Shown here: one piece after another, positions 8,981-17,900 of the stretch | Layout of the letters: each line of letters starts with the position of its first letter | Numbering within the stretch: position 1 is the first letter of the stretch | Assembly (NCBI RefSeq): GCF_009696685.2 | Contig: NZ_CP102355.1 | Location: 1,331,001 to 1,395,000, forward strand | Source of the DNA: Paracoccus sp. SMMA_5_TC | Lineage (GTDB): Bacteria; Pseudomonadota; Alphaproteobacteria; Rhodobacterales; Rhodobacteraceae | Reading direction: 5' to 3' | DNA: 64,000 bases | Translations under genes and position numbers: made by a program | The notes under the pieces: model-generated | What the model was told of the DNA's origin: nothing | Databases searched by the model: none | The model's input: the letters and a program-made list of their open reading frames with translations, nothing else

Positions 8981-9074
8981 GGCAATGGGCTTGCGCGCGG
9001 CTGCCGATCATTGACGCCCGGCCGTGCTTCGGTCCAGCCTGCAGACACAGACCTGCAAGCAGGATGACAGGCCG

Positions 9075-9479
9075 ATGACAAACGCAGATGACGACTATCC
9101 ACAAGAAGAGCCGGCGATTCGCACCATTGCCATGCCGGCCGATACCAATTCGGCCGGCGACATCTTTGGCGGCTGGCTGATGGCGCAGATGGATCTGGCG
9201 GCGGGCAATGTCGCCGCGCGCCGCGCCCGCGGGCGCTGCGCCACCGTTGCCGTCGATTCCTTTACCTTTCATCACCCGGTCAAGATCGGCGACGAGGTTT
9301 CCGCCTATGCGCGCATCATCCGCGAGGGACGCAGTTCGATGCACGTGGCCGTCGAGGCCTGGCGCCGATCCCGCGGTGGCGAAGAGCGCCAGAAGGTGAC
9401 CATGGCCACATTTGTCTTTGTCGCGCTGGACGATGATGGCCGGCCGCGGCCGCTGCCGGCGCATTCCCAATGCAGCTGA
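9075..9479 (+). CDS. Acyl-CoA thioesterase, hot-dog fold (YciA-like)
   Basis: 134 residues. The signature DTNSAGDIFGGWLMAQMDLAAG, with its catalytic Asp, and FHHPVKIGDEVSAYARI are typical of YciA/BACH-type acyl-CoA hydrolases, which cleave acyl-CoA to free acid and CoA in the cytosol. An upstream in-frame reading (17 residues) was discarded because it is Cys/Gln-rich and unlike the family. It is a single gene, followed by about 150 bp before the ABC operon. Confidence 0.9.
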   Translation: MTNADDDYPQEEPAIRTIAMPADTNSAGDIFGGWLMAQMDLAAGNVAARRARGRCATVAVDSFTFHHPVKIGDEVSAYARIIREGRSSMHVAVEAWRRSRGGEERQKVTMATFVFVALDDDGRPRPLPAHSQCS

Positions 9480-9626
9480 AAAAGGAAAGTTCCGTGACGT
9501 CTTGCCACAGCCCATCTGTCGCCCCGATCCCGCAACCCGCACGACAAGCAGGTTGCAAAGCGTGACACCCGCCGATTAGTCTGACCTTGCGGAACTAAGA
9601 ACCATGACAAACAGGGAGCCCGCATC

Positions 9627-10730
9627 GTGACATCACAGCCCGGGGCAGAAGCCTTCGTTGTTTTTGATCACGTCCAGAAAAGCTATGATGGTCAGACGCT
9701 TGTGGTCAAGGATCTGAACCTTTCCATCGGAAAGGGCGAATTTCTGACCATGCTGGGCCCTTCGGGCTCGGGCAAGACCACCTGCCTGATGATGCTGGCG
9801 GGGTTCGAGACCGCCACCCATGGCGAGATCCGTCTGGACGGCCGCAACATCAATGACGTGCCGCCGCACAAGCGCGGGATCGGCATGGTATTCCAGAACT
9901 ACGCCTTGTTTCCGCATATGACGGTGGGCGAGAACCTGTCCTTTCCGCTGGAGGTGCGCGGCATGGGCCGGGCCGAGCGCGAACAGCGCATCGAACGGGC
10001 GCTGGACATGGTGCAGATGGGCAAGTTTCGCAACCGTCGCCCGGCGCAACTGTCGGGCGGTCAGCAGCAGCGCATCGCGCTGGCCCGCGCGCTGGTTTTC
10101 GACCCGAAACTGGTATTGATGGACGAACCGCTGGGGGCGCTGGACAAGCAGTTGCGCGAACACATGCAGTTCGAGATCAAGGCATTGCATGATCGGCTGG
10201 GTATCACCGTGGTCTATGTCACCCACGATCAGGGCGAGGCGCTGACCATGTCGGATCGTATCGCGGTGTTCAACGATGGCCGCATCCAGCAGCTTGCGCC
10301 GCCGCCGGTGCTGTATGAACAGCCCGAAAACAGTTTCGTGGCCGGGTTCATCGGCGAAAACAACGCGCTGCGCGGAACGATCGAGCAGCTTCAGGGGGAC
10401 AAGGCCCTGGTTCGCCTGGGCAATGGCGAACTGATCGATGCCACCGCCGTGAACATTCGCGAAAGCGGTCAGGCCACGACCGTTTCGATCCGCCCCGAAC
10501 GGGTGGAATTCAAGCCCGAGCTGATGCCCGCGAATGCCCATACCATCGAGGCCAGGGTCTGCGACGTGGTCTATATGGGCGATATCCTGCGGGCGCGCCT
10601 GTCGGTGGCCGGACAGGACGATTTCGTAATGAAATATCGCAACACCCTGGGCCAGGTGAAGCTGACGCCCGGCCAGACCATCCGCATCGGCTGGCATCCC
10701 GAGGACGCCCGCGCCCTCGACCCGGTCTGA
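9627..10730 (+). CDS. Polyamine-type ABC transporter ATP-binding protein (PotA-like)
   Basis: 367 residues from a GTG start preceded by AGGGAG. Walker A is LGPSGSGKTTCLMML (about residues 43-57), then the Q-loop region GMVFQNYALFPH, the ABC signature LSGGQQQRIALARAL, Walker B LVLMDEPLGALD and the His switch VYVTHDQGEAL. A C-terminal TOBE-type domain contains SIRPERVEF. This is the CUT1/PotA-like ATPase that powers spermidine/putrescine or opine-type importers. It leads an operon with two binding proteins and two permeases. Confidence 0.93.
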   Translation: MTSQPGAEAFVVFDHVQKSYDGQTLVVKDLNLSIGKGEFLTMLGPSGSGKTTCLMMLAGFETATHGEIRLDGRNINDVPPHKRGIGMVFQNYALFPHMTVGENLSFPLEVRGMGRAEREQRIERALDMVQMGKFRNRRPAQLSGGQQQRIALARALVFDPKLVLMDEPLGALDKQLREHMQFEIKALHDRLGITVVYVTHDQGEALTMSDRIAVFNDGRIQQLAPPPVLYEQPENSFVAGFIGENNALRGTIEQLQGDKALVRLGNGELIDATAVNIRESGQATTVSIRPERVEFKPELMPANAHTIEARVCDVVYMGDILRARLSVAGQDDFVMKYRNTLGQVKLTPGQTIRIGWHPEDARALDPV

Positions 10731-10753
10731 ACCGCCATCGACACGAAGGAGCC

Positions 10754-11839
10754 ATGATGAAACGCACTTTGATCCTGACCTCTGCCCTGGTGGCGGTGGC
10801 AAGCATGGGCCATGCCCAGGACAAGCAGGTCAACCTGCTGTCCTGGGGCGGCGCCTATGGCAACAGCCACGTCCAGGCCTATGCCAAGCCTTTCGAGGAA
10901 AAGACCGGCATCAAGGTCGTGGTCTCGGATGCCGACAACCCCGCCACCCCCGTGAAAGCCCAGGTCGAGGCGGGCAATGTCTCGATCGACGTGGCCTCGG
11001 TCGAATATGCCGATGCTGTGCGGCTGTGCGACGAAGGGCTGCTGGAGCCCATCGACCCGGCGATCCTGACCCCGGCGCCGGACGGCACCGCGGCTGCTGA
11101 TGACTTCATCGAAGGCGCGATCACTGACTGTTTTGTCGGCACCGATGTCTATTCGATGATCCTGGCCTATGATGACGGCAAGTTCCCGGATGCCAAGCCG
11201 GCCGGTCCGGCGGATTTCTTCGATACTGCCAAGTTCCCCGGCAAGCGCACCATGCGCAAGGGCGCCAAGTTCAATCTTGAATTCGCGCTGATGGCCGATG
11301 GCGTCGCGCCCGATCAGGTCTATGAGGTGCTGGGCACCCCCGAAGGCGTCGACCGCGCCTTTGCCAAGCTGGACAGCATCAAGAAGGACGTGATCTGGTG
11401 GGAGGCGGGCGCCCAGCCGCCGCAGCTGCTGGCCGATGGCGAAGTCAGCATGGCCTTCGCCTTCAACGGCCGGATCTTCAACGCCGCGCAGGCCGAGGGC
11501 AAGCCCTTCAAGATCGTCTGGGACGGGCAGATCTACGAAATGGAAGGCTGGGTCATGCCCAAGGGTGCCCCCAACGCCGAGGCTGCGCGCGAGTTCATCG
11601 CCTTTTCCACCTCGACCGAACCGCAGGCGCGGGCGGCGGAATTCATCAGCTATGGCCCGCCGCGCAAATCCGCCGCGGCGCTGGTCGGCAATATCGACGG
11701 CACCGACGTGCCGATGGGGCCGAACCTGCCCACCTATGCCGACAACATGCAGCAGGCGCTGGCCTCGAACCTGGATTTCTGGGTCGATCATGATGCCGAG
11801 CTGCAAGAGCGGTTCAACGCCTGGCTGGCGGCGAACTGA
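10754..11839 (+). CDS. ABC transporter substrate-binding protein (PotD-like), copy 1
   Basis: 361 residues, with an N-terminal Sec signal peptide ending near GHAQ and a mature start of VNLLSWGGAYGNSHVQAY. It is a periplasmic type-II binding fold of the spermidine/putrescine group (residues such as ADNPATPVKAQVEAGN and DVIWWEAGAQPPQLLADGE). It is followed by a hairpin and then by a close paralogue. Ligand is unknown; polyamine-like is inferred from family and ATPase type. Confidence 0.9.
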   Translation: MMKRTLILTSALVAVASMGHAQDKQVNLLSWGGAYGNSHVQAYAKPFEEKTGIKVVVSDADNPATPVKAQVEAGNVSIDVASVEYADAVRLCDEGLLEPIDPAILTPAPDGTAAADDFIEGAITDCFVGTDVYSMILAYDDGKFPDAKPAGPADFFDTAKFPGKRTMRKGAKFNLEFALMADGVAPDQVYEVLGTPEGVDRAFAKLDSIKKDVIWWEAGAQPPQLLADGEVSMAFAFNGRIFNAAQAEGKPFKIVWDGQIYEMEGWVMPKGAPNAEAAREFIAFSTSTEPQARAAEFISYGPPRKSAAALVGNIDGTDVPMGPNLPTYADNMQQALASNLDFWVDHDAELQERFNAWLAAN

Positions 11840-11847
11840 TGCAACCT

Positions 11848-11874
11848 GCCGCGGCGGGGCAGCCCTGCCGCGGC
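11848..11874 (+). terminator. Intergenic stem-loop between the two binding-protein genes
   Basis: GCCGCGGC occurs at 11848-11855 and again at 11867-11874. The octamer is self-complementary, so the copies pair to form a strong hairpin. There is no U-run after it, and transcription must continue to the permeases. A 3'-stabilising or attenuating element that raises binding-protein mRNA over permease mRNA is more likely than a full terminator. Confidence 0.5.
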
Positions 11875-11936
11875 GCCACAAGCCCGATCAACGGGCACTT
11901 CCGGGCAAAGACCCGACAACCCAACAGGAGTGAAAC

Positions 11937-13019
11937 ATGCGTCGTATACTGATCCTGACCTCGGCCCTGTGCAGCCTGGGCCTGGCCGCACAGGCCCAGA
12001 ACAAGGAGGTCAATGTCGTCTCTTGGGGCGGCGCCTATGAAAAGTCCCAGGTCGAGGCCTATAACAAGCCCTTTACCGAAAAGACCGGGATCAAGGTCAA
12101 CATGATTGCCGCCGACAACCCGGCAACCCCGCTGAAAGCCCAGGTCGAGGCCAAGAACATCACCGGCGACGTGTTCGACATCGAGGTGTCGGACGCCATC
12201 CGCCTGTGCGACGAGGGCGCACTGGTCGAAATCGACCCCGCCAGCCTGCCGCCTGCGCCCGATGGGACGCCCGCGGCCGAGGATTTCATCGACGGGGCCC
12301 TTCAGGACTGCGCGGTCGCCAATATCTTCTGGGGCACCGTGATCGCCTTTGACACCACCAAGTTCAGCGGCGAAAAACCTTCGTCGGCCAAGGATTTCTT
12401 CGACACCGAGAAATTCCCCGGCAAACGCGGCCTGCCCAAGAATCCCAAGCGCACGCTGTATCTGGCGCTGATCGCCGATGGCGTCGCCCCCGACCAGATC
12501 TATGAACAGCTGTCGACCCCGGAAGGCGTCGACCGCGCCTTTGCCAAGCTGGACAGCATCAAGAAGGACGTGGTCTGGTGGGAGGCCGGCGCCCAGCCGG
12601 TGCAGCTGCTGGCCGATGGCGAGGTGGTCATGGCCACCGGCTACAACGGCCGCTTCTTCGATGCCATGGTCGGCGAGGGCAAGCCCTTCGAGATCATCTG
12701 GGACGGGCAATACATGGACATGGACATGTTCGCCATTCCCAAGGGCTCGCCCAACCCCGAAGCGGCCATGGAATACCTGAAATTCGCCACCGACACCCAG
12801 CGGCTGGCCGATCAGACCAAATGGATCGCCTATGGCCCGGCGCGGAAGTCCTCGGCGGCGCTTGTGGGGCTGTATCAGGACGGCAAGACCGAGATGGGGC
12901 CCTATATGCCCACTAATCCCGAATACATGAAAACCGCGGTGATGGATGATCCCGAGTTCTGGGCAGATCACTCCGCCGAACTGTCCGAGCGGTTTAACAG
13001 CTGGCTGGCCGCGAACTGA
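11937..13019 (+). CDS. ABC transporter substrate-binding protein (PotD-like), copy 2
   Basis: 360 residues with a signal peptide ending near LAAQAQ and mature NVVSWGGAYEKSQVEAYNKP. It is obviously paralogous to the gene immediately upstream: shared blocks include KAQVEAKN versus KAQVEAGN, and GVDRAFAKLDSIKKDV in both. AGGAG precedes the ATG. Differences in pocket loops (VANIFWGTVIAFDTTKF versus VGTDVYSMILAYDDGKF) suggest altered ligand range. Both proteins presumably dock on the same permease pair. Confidence 0.9.
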   Translation: MRRILILTSALCSLGLAAQAQNKEVNVVSWGGAYEKSQVEAYNKPFTEKTGIKVNMIAADNPATPLKAQVEAKNITGDVFDIEVSDAIRLCDEGALVEIDPASLPPAPDGTPAAEDFIDGALQDCAVANIFWGTVIAFDTTKFSGEKPSSAKDFFDTEKFPGKRGLPKNPKRTLYLALIADGVAPDQIYEQLSTPEGVDRAFAKLDSIKKDVVWWEAGAQPVQLLADGEVVMATGYNGRFFDAMVGEGKPFEIIWDGQYMDMDMFAIPKGSPNPEAAMEYLKFATDTQRLADQTKWIAYGPARKSSAALVGLYQDGKTEMGPYMPTNPEYMKTAVMDDPEFWADHSAELSERFNSWLAAN

Positions 13020-13030
13020 GCGGCCCAAGT

Positions 13031-13055
13031 CACGGCCCGGCGTGCCCGGGCCGTG
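13031..13055 (+). terminator. Strong stem-loop after the second binding-protein gene
   Basis: CACGGCCCGG (13031-13040) and CCGGGCCGTG (13046-13055) form a perfect 10-bp stem with a 5-nt loop. It sits between binding protein 2 and the first permease and lacks a U-run, so partial termination or protection of the upstream mRNA 3' end is likelier than complete termination. Confidence 0.55.
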
Positions 13056-13089
13056 GCCGATGTGACTTTTCTTCGGGGAAGGGATCGGA

Positions 13090-14391
13090 ATGGCCAATGC
13101 GCTGGACCCCCATGCTGCCATCGCCACCCAGGCGGGCGGCGTCGATACCGACGGAGGCTTGAGGACAGCCGACGGCCAGCCTTTGGCACGGGCGCTGGCG
13201 CGCAGTTCGCGCCGGGCGCGTCGCCGTGCCTTTCTGCTGGTGCTGCCCTTGCTGCTGTTCGTGTTGATCACCTTCGTGCTGCCGATCGGGCAGATGTTGC
13301 AACGATCGGTCAAGAACGATGGCTTTTCGGCCAACATGCCGCAGCTCAGCGCCTGGTTCGCCGAAAACCCCCGCGGCACGGAACCGGATGAGGCTGCCTG
13401 GGCCGCATTGGCCGCGGACCTGACTGCGGCCGCGCAGAATCGCACCATTGGTGTTGTCGGCACCCGGATCAATTACGACATGCCGGGCACGCGATCGCTG
13501 TTCACCTCGGCCGGGCGCAAGCTGCGCGACGGGCTGGAGCCGCCTTATCGCGACGCCGTGCTGGCGCTGGATCGCAAATGGGGGGATGCACGGCTTTGGT
13601 CGGTGATGCGCGAGGCCGCCTCGCCCTATACCGGCAACTTCTATCTTGCCGCCATGGATCGCACCCGTGACGAGCAGGGCCAGATCGTGCAGGCGCCCGA
13701 ACAGCAACGCATCTATCTGAAGCTGTTCCTGCGCACCTTCTGGCTGTCGCTGGTCATCACCGGAACAACCTTCCTTCTGGGCTTTCCGATCGCGCATCTT
13801 CTGGCGACCTTGCCCATGCGACAATCGAACCTGCTGATGATCCTGGTCCTGCTGCCGTTCTGGACCTCGCTTCTGGTGCGGACGACAGCCTGGATGGTGC
13901 TGTTGCAGCAGCAGGGCGTGGTCAACGACATCCTGGTCTGGCTGGGCATCATCGGGGACGGGTCGCGTCTGCAGATGATCTTCAACCAGACCGGCACCAT
14001 TATCGCCATGACGCATATCCTGCTGCCGTTCATGATCCTGCCGCTGTATTCGGTGATGCGCACCATCAACCCGTCCTATGTCCGTGCGGCACGGTCGCTG
14101 GGCGCGACCAGCTGGACCGCGTTCCGGCGCATCTATTTCCCGCAGACCCTGCCTGGCTTGGGGGCCGGGGCATTGCTGGTGTTCATTCTGGCGGTCGGCT
14201 ACTACATCACGCCGGCGCTGGTCGGCGGTTCGACCGGGCAGCTGATCTCCAACATGATCGCGATGCACATGACCCAGACGCTGAACTGGTCCATGGCGGC
14301 GGCCCTGGCGGCATTGCTGCTGGCCGGGGTGCTGATCCTTTACTGGCTCTATGACCGCCTTGTCGGCATCGACAACCTGAAGCTGGGGTAA
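13090..14391 (+). CDS. ABC transporter permease (PotB-like)
   Basis: 433 residues. TM1 is LLVLPLLLFVLITFVLPIGQ. A periplasmic insertion of roughly 130 residues (about 75-210) precedes the core permease domain, which begins LFLRTFWLSLVITGTTFLLG. The EAA coupling helix appears as ARSLGATSWTAFRRIYFPQTLPG. PotB is normally about 285-310 residues, and the extra periplasmic loop explains the difference. It is an inner-membrane half of the importer that pairs with the next gene. Confidence 0.92.
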   Translation: MANALDPHAAIATQAGGVDTDGGLRTADGQPLARALARSSRRARRRAFLLVLPLLLFVLITFVLPIGQMLQRSVKNDGFSANMPQLSAWFAENPRGTEPDEAAWAALAADLTAAAQNRTIGVVGTRINYDMPGTRSLFTSAGRKLRDGLEPPYRDAVLALDRKWGDARLWSVMREAASPYTGNFYLAAMDRTRDEQGQIVQAPEQQRIYLKLFLRTFWLSLVITGTTFLLGFPIAHLLATLPMRQSNLLMILVLLPFWTSLLVRTTAWMVLLQQQGVVNDILVWLGIIGDGSRLQMIFNQTGTIIAMTHILLPFMILPLYSVMRTINPSYVRAARSLGATSWTAFRRIYFPQTLPGLGAGALLVFILAVGYYITPALVGGSTGQLISNMIAMHMTQTLNWSMAAALAALLLAGVLILYWLYDRLVGIDNLKLG

Positions 14392-14396
14392 ACACG

Positions 14397-15350
14397 ATGG
14401 CGCTTCCGACCTATGCCACGCCGCTGGAAAAAGCCTGGCACTATGCCTATCTGGCGATCTGCGCCGCGATCTTCTTCTTTCTGATCGCGCCGATTGTCGT
14501 GGTGATCCCGCTCAGCTTCAATGCCGAGCCCTACTTCACCTTCACCGACAAGATGCTGTCACTGGATCCTGATGGCTATTCGCTGCGATGGTATGATAGC
14601 CTGCTGACCTTTGGCATGGTGCGGGCAGATGCGCCGCGCGATGCTGCCTGGTGGTGGGACGTGTGGCAGAACGCCAAATGGGTGCAGGCGGCAAAGAGTT
14701 CGCTGATCATCGGCTTCTTCTCGACCATCCTGGCGACGGTTCTGGGCACGCTGGCGGCGCTGGGTCTGTCGCGGCCGGAAATGCCCTATCGCCGCATCAT
14801 CATGGCGGTGCTGATTTCACCTATGATCGTGCCGATCATCATTACCGCCACCGGCATGTTCTTTTTCTATTCCAACCCCTGCGAGCCGCTGACATGGATC
14901 GGGCTGAACCCCAGCTGTGGGCGGCTGGCCGGCACCTATCTGGGGGTGATCCTGGCGCATGCGACGCTGGGCATTCCCTTTGTCATCATCACCGTGACCG
15001 CCACGCTGATCGGGTTCGACCAGTCGCTGGCGCGGGCGGCGGCCAGCCTGGGGGCCAACCCGCGCACCACCTTCTTTCGGGTGACGATGCCGCTGATCCT
15101 GCCAGGGGTGATCTCGGGGGCGCTGTTTGCCTTTGTCACCTCGTTCGACGAGGTGGTGGCGGTTCTGTTCATCGCCGGTCCCGATCAGCAGACCATCCCG
15201 CGCCAGATGTGGAACGGCATCCGCGAACAGATCTCGCCGGCGATCCTGGCGGTGGCGACGCTTCTGGTGATCTTTTCCATCGCGCTGCTGACCACGGTCG
15301 AGCTGCTGCGCCGCCGTTCCGAACGGCTGCGCGGGCTGAGCCCGCAATAG
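14397..15350 (+). CDS. ABC transporter permease (PotC-like)
   Basis: 317 residues, with TM1 ICAAIFFFLIAPIVVVIPLS and the permease domain with EAA motif AAASLGANPRTTFFRVTMPLI. A hydrophobic C-terminal segment is AILAVATLLVIFSIALLTTV. It is the second membrane subunit of the importer and starts 5 bp after its partner. It converges with the AEC gene with only 2 bp between stops, so termination must occur inside coding sequence. Confidence 0.92.
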   Translation: MALPTYATPLEKAWHYAYLAICAAIFFFLIAPIVVVIPLSFNAEPYFTFTDKMLSLDPDGYSLRWYDSLLTFGMVRADAPRDAAWWWDVWQNAKWVQAAKSSLIIGFFSTILATVLGTLAALGLSRPEMPYRRIIMAVLISPMIVPIIITATGMFFFYSNPCEPLTWIGLNPSCGRLAGTYLGVILAHATLGIPFVIITVTATLIGFDQSLARAAASLGANPRTTFFRVTMPLILPGVISGALFAFVTSFDEVVAVLFIAGPDQQTIPRQMWNGIREQISPAILAVATLLVIFSIALLTTVELLRRRSERLRGLSPQ

Positions 15351-15352
15351 CC

Positions 15353-16297
15353 TTACGGCAGGACCGAGATCCAGAACCAGATGGTGACGATCGACAGCGC
15401 CGTCGACACCAGCACCGCCGAGGCCGAGACCCGCTTGGCCGCGTCATAGATCGAGGCGAATAGATAGGCGTTGACCCCCGGTGCCATGCTGGCGGTGATG
15501 ACCGCCGAGCGCAGCGGCGCCGGGGGCAGCTGGAACAGATGCCCGAGCGCAAAGGTGACGGTGGGGTGGATGATCAGAGAACACAGGCAGCACAGCGCAA
15601 TCGCCATGCCGTCTCCCTCGGGGCGATAGCGACACAGCACCCCACCTAATCCGAACAGCGCCGCCGGCAGCGCCGCCCGCGCCATCATGTCGGCGGCTGC
15701 CCAGAAGCCCTGCGGCATTACCAGCCCCGCGCGCATCAGCACGTTCATCAACAGCCCGCCCAGAATGCCGATGATCAGCGGGGTGTGCAGCACCCCCGAC
15801 AGCGCCCGCATGGCGATGCGGCCGGCCGACAGGCTTTGGCCGCGTGCGCGCGTCACCTCCATCATGGTGATGCCAAAGGTGTAAAGCAGCGGCGAGTGAA
15901 TCGCGATGATGGCGATGTTACCGGCCAGGGCCTGGCTGCCATAGGCGCGCTCCATGATCGGCACGCCCAGCAGCAGCGAATTTGAAAACAGGCAGCAGAA
16001 GCCGATCGCCACCGCGTCGGTCGGGCTGCGCCCCAGTCCGCGCAGCGCCACCCCCCAGCCGATGAAATAGGACAGGAAGGCGCCGGTATAGAAGGCCACC
16101 CACATGCCGACATTCACATCAGCCGCCAGATCCAGCCGTGCGACATTGACAAACAGCAGCACCGGCACCGCGAAATTCTGGGCAAAGCGCATCAGCCCAT
16201 CGACCGCGACCTCGGAAAACAGCTTGCGCCAGGCGACCAGATAGCCAAATCCGATGACGATGAAGACCGGCAGGATGACATCGAAAAGGACTGTCAT
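15353..16297 (-). CDS. AEC-family transporter
   Basis: 314 residues, about 10 hydrophobic segments. The N-terminus (VILPVFIVIGFGYLVAWRKL) and C-terminus (ITASMAPGVNAYLFASIYD) are typical of auxin efflux carrier/malonate-carrier-type permeases. It is an inner-membrane carrier of organic anions with unknown substrate. The start overlaps the stop of the MBL hydrolase by 4 nt, so it is the last gene of the holB-tatD-MBL run. Confidence 0.88.
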   Translation of the reverse strand: MTVLFDVILPVFIVIGFGYLVAWRKLFSEVAVDGLMRFAQNFAVPVLLFVNVARLDLAADVNVGMWVAFYTGAFLSYFIGWGVALRGLGRSPTDAVAIGFCCLFSNSLLLGVPIMERAYGSQALAGNIAIIAIHSPLLYTFGITMMEVTRARGQSLSAGRIAMRALSGVLHTPLIIGILGGLLMNVLMRAGLVMPQGFWAAADMMARAALPAALFGLGGVLCRYRPEGDGMAIALCCLCSLIIHPTVTFALGHLFQLPPAPLRSAVITASMAPGVNAYLFASIYDAAKRVSASAVLVSTALSIVTIWFWISVLP

Positions 16298-17094
16298 ATC
16301 AGTTCGATCTGCAACCCGTCATGCGCTGGAATGACGTTGTCGGGGGTTTCGCGCATCACCGCGTCGTAATCCAGATCGATATGCATGTTGGTGATGATGC
16401 CTTGCCTGCAGCCAGAGCGCGCGATCCATTCGACTGCCAGCGCCAGGTGGGCGTGGCTGGGATGCGGGGTGCGACGCAGCGCATCGCAGATGAAAACATC
16501 GCAGCCCATGATCGTCGGCCAGGCCTCTTCGGGGATCGACAGCACGTCGGGCAGGTAGACCAGGCTTTCCTCCAACCCGCCGATGCGAAAACCCAGCGCA
16601 TCGATGTCGCCATGATCGACCTCGAAGGGCGCCAGTTCGATGGTCCCGCCAGGTCCATCTATGCCGAACGGCCCGCAGATCGGCTGCAATCGGCAGACCG
16701 GGGGATAGGACGATCCGGGAGGGGTCTGGAAGATATAGCCGAAGCGGGTCTGTAATGCCTCGGCGGTCGCGGCATCGGCCCAGACTGGCATCATCCGGTG
16801 CATGTTGAAGGCGATCTGGCGCAGGTCGTCGATGCCGTGGATGTGGTCTGCATGCGCGTGGGTATAGACCACGGCGTCCAGTTCGCCGACCCCGGCATCC
16901 AGAAGCTGCGGCACCAGGTCGGGGCCGGTATCGATCAGCAACCGGGTCACGCCGTCATGGCCATGGCGCTCGACCAGCAGCGCACAGCGGCGGCGGCGGT
17001 TGCGCGGATTGTCCGGGTTGCATTCGCCCCAGCGGTTGCCCAGCCGCGGCACACCGCCAGACGAGCCGCAGCCCAGGATCGTCGCCCGGATCAT
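16294..17094 (-). CDS. MBL-fold metallo-hydrolase (PhnP/RNase Z-like)
   Basis: 266 residues. It contains GCGSSGGVPRLGNRWG and the metallo-beta-lactamase motif THAHADHIHGIDDLR, with downstream His ligands in FEVDHGDIDALGF and NMHIDLDY. It resembles the PhnP phosphodiesterase group often coupled to tatD. The ATG at 17094 overlaps the TatD stop (ATGA). A longer in-frame reading runs into tatD antisense frames and was rejected. Substrate is probably a cyclic nucleotide or phosphodiester, by family only. Confidence 0.9.
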   Translation of the reverse strand: MIRATILGCGSSGGVPRLGNRWGECNPDNPRNRRRRCALLVERHGHDGVTRLLIDTGPDLVPQLLDAGVGELDAVVYTHAHADHIHGIDDLRQIAFNMHRMMPVWADAATAEALQTRFGYIFQTPPGSSYPPVCRLQPICGPFGIDGPGGTIELAPFEVDHGDIDALGFRIGGLEESLVYLPDVLSIPEEAWPTIMGCDVFICDALRRTPHPSHAHLALAVEWIARSGCRQGIITNMHIDLDYDAVMRETPDNVIPAHDGLQIELI

Positions 17095-17888
17095 GCCGCA
17101 GCCCGCGTGAACAGGCGGTCGAAATTGGCGGTGGTCAGCCGGGCGAATTCGGCCAGGCTCATGCCCATGATCTCGGCCCCGACGCGGGCGGTATGGACGA
17201 CATGGGCCGGTTCGTTGCGCTTGCCGCGAAAGGGCGGGGGGGCCAGATAGGGCGCATCGGTTTCGACCAGGATGCGGTCGGCGGGTGCTGCGGCAAAGAT
17301 CTGGCGGATCTCGGTCGAGCGCGGAAAGGCGGCGATTCCGGACATTGACAGGTAAAAGCCCAAGTCCAGCGCGGTCTGTGCCAGCTCCGGGCCGCTGGTG
17401 TAGCAATGCATCACGGCGGTGAACGGCCCGACGCGATATTCCTGTTCCAGCAGCCGGGCCATGTCGCGGTCGGCGTCGCGCGAATGCACGATCAGCGGCA
17501 GGCCGCTGCGGCGCGCGGCCTCGATATGCACGCGCAGGCTTTCGGCCTGCACCGCGGCGCTGTCGGCGGTATAGTGATAATCCAGCCCGGTTTCGCCGAT
17601 GCCGACAAAGCGGGGATGTGCCGTCAGCGCCAGCAGTTGATCGACCGTCGCCATCGGTTCTTCGGCGGCATACATCGGGTGGGTGCCGGCAGCGTAGAAC
17701 ACCCCCTCATGCGCATTGGCCAAGGCGCGAATTGCGGGTTCGTTGCGCAGCCGGGTGCAGATCGTGACCATGCGCTCGACACCGGCGGCGCGGGCGCGGG
17801 CGACCAGATCGGCGGTCTCGCCGTCGAAATCGGGGAAATCTAGGTGGCAATGGCTGTCCACCAGGCAGATGGGGGCAGTATCGGACAT
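17091..17888 (-). CDS. TatD-family metal-dependent hydrolase
   Basis: 265 residues, with metal-binding VDSHCHLDF at the N-terminus, VGIGETGLDYHY, the LPLIVHSRDAD block, MHCYTSG and ILVETDAPYLAPPPFRGKRNEP. All TatD signature positions are intact. It is a TIM-barrel deoxyribonuclease-type enzyme of the cytosol. The typical order holB-tatD-MBL is conserved here, separated from holB by 12 bp. Confidence 0.95.
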   Translation of the reverse strand: MSDTAPICLVDSHCHLDFPDFDGETADLVARARAAGVERMVTICTRLRNEPAIRALANAHEGVFYAAGTHPMYAAEEPMATVDQLLALTAHPRFVGIGETGLDYHYTADSAAVQAESLRVHIEAARRSGLPLIVHSRDADRDMARLLEQEYRVGPFTAVMHCYTSGPELAQTALDLGFYLSMSGIAAFPRSTEIRQIFAAAPADRILVETDAPYLAPPPFRGKRNEPAHVVHTARVGAEIMGMSLAEFARLTTANFDRLFTRAAA

Positions 17889-17900
17889 GGGCGGGTTCCG

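Noticed and set aside
16294..17406. Long form of the MBL hydrolase
   Set aside because: The extension lies in tatD in another frame; the ATG at 17094 starts the conserved GCGSSGGVP domain.
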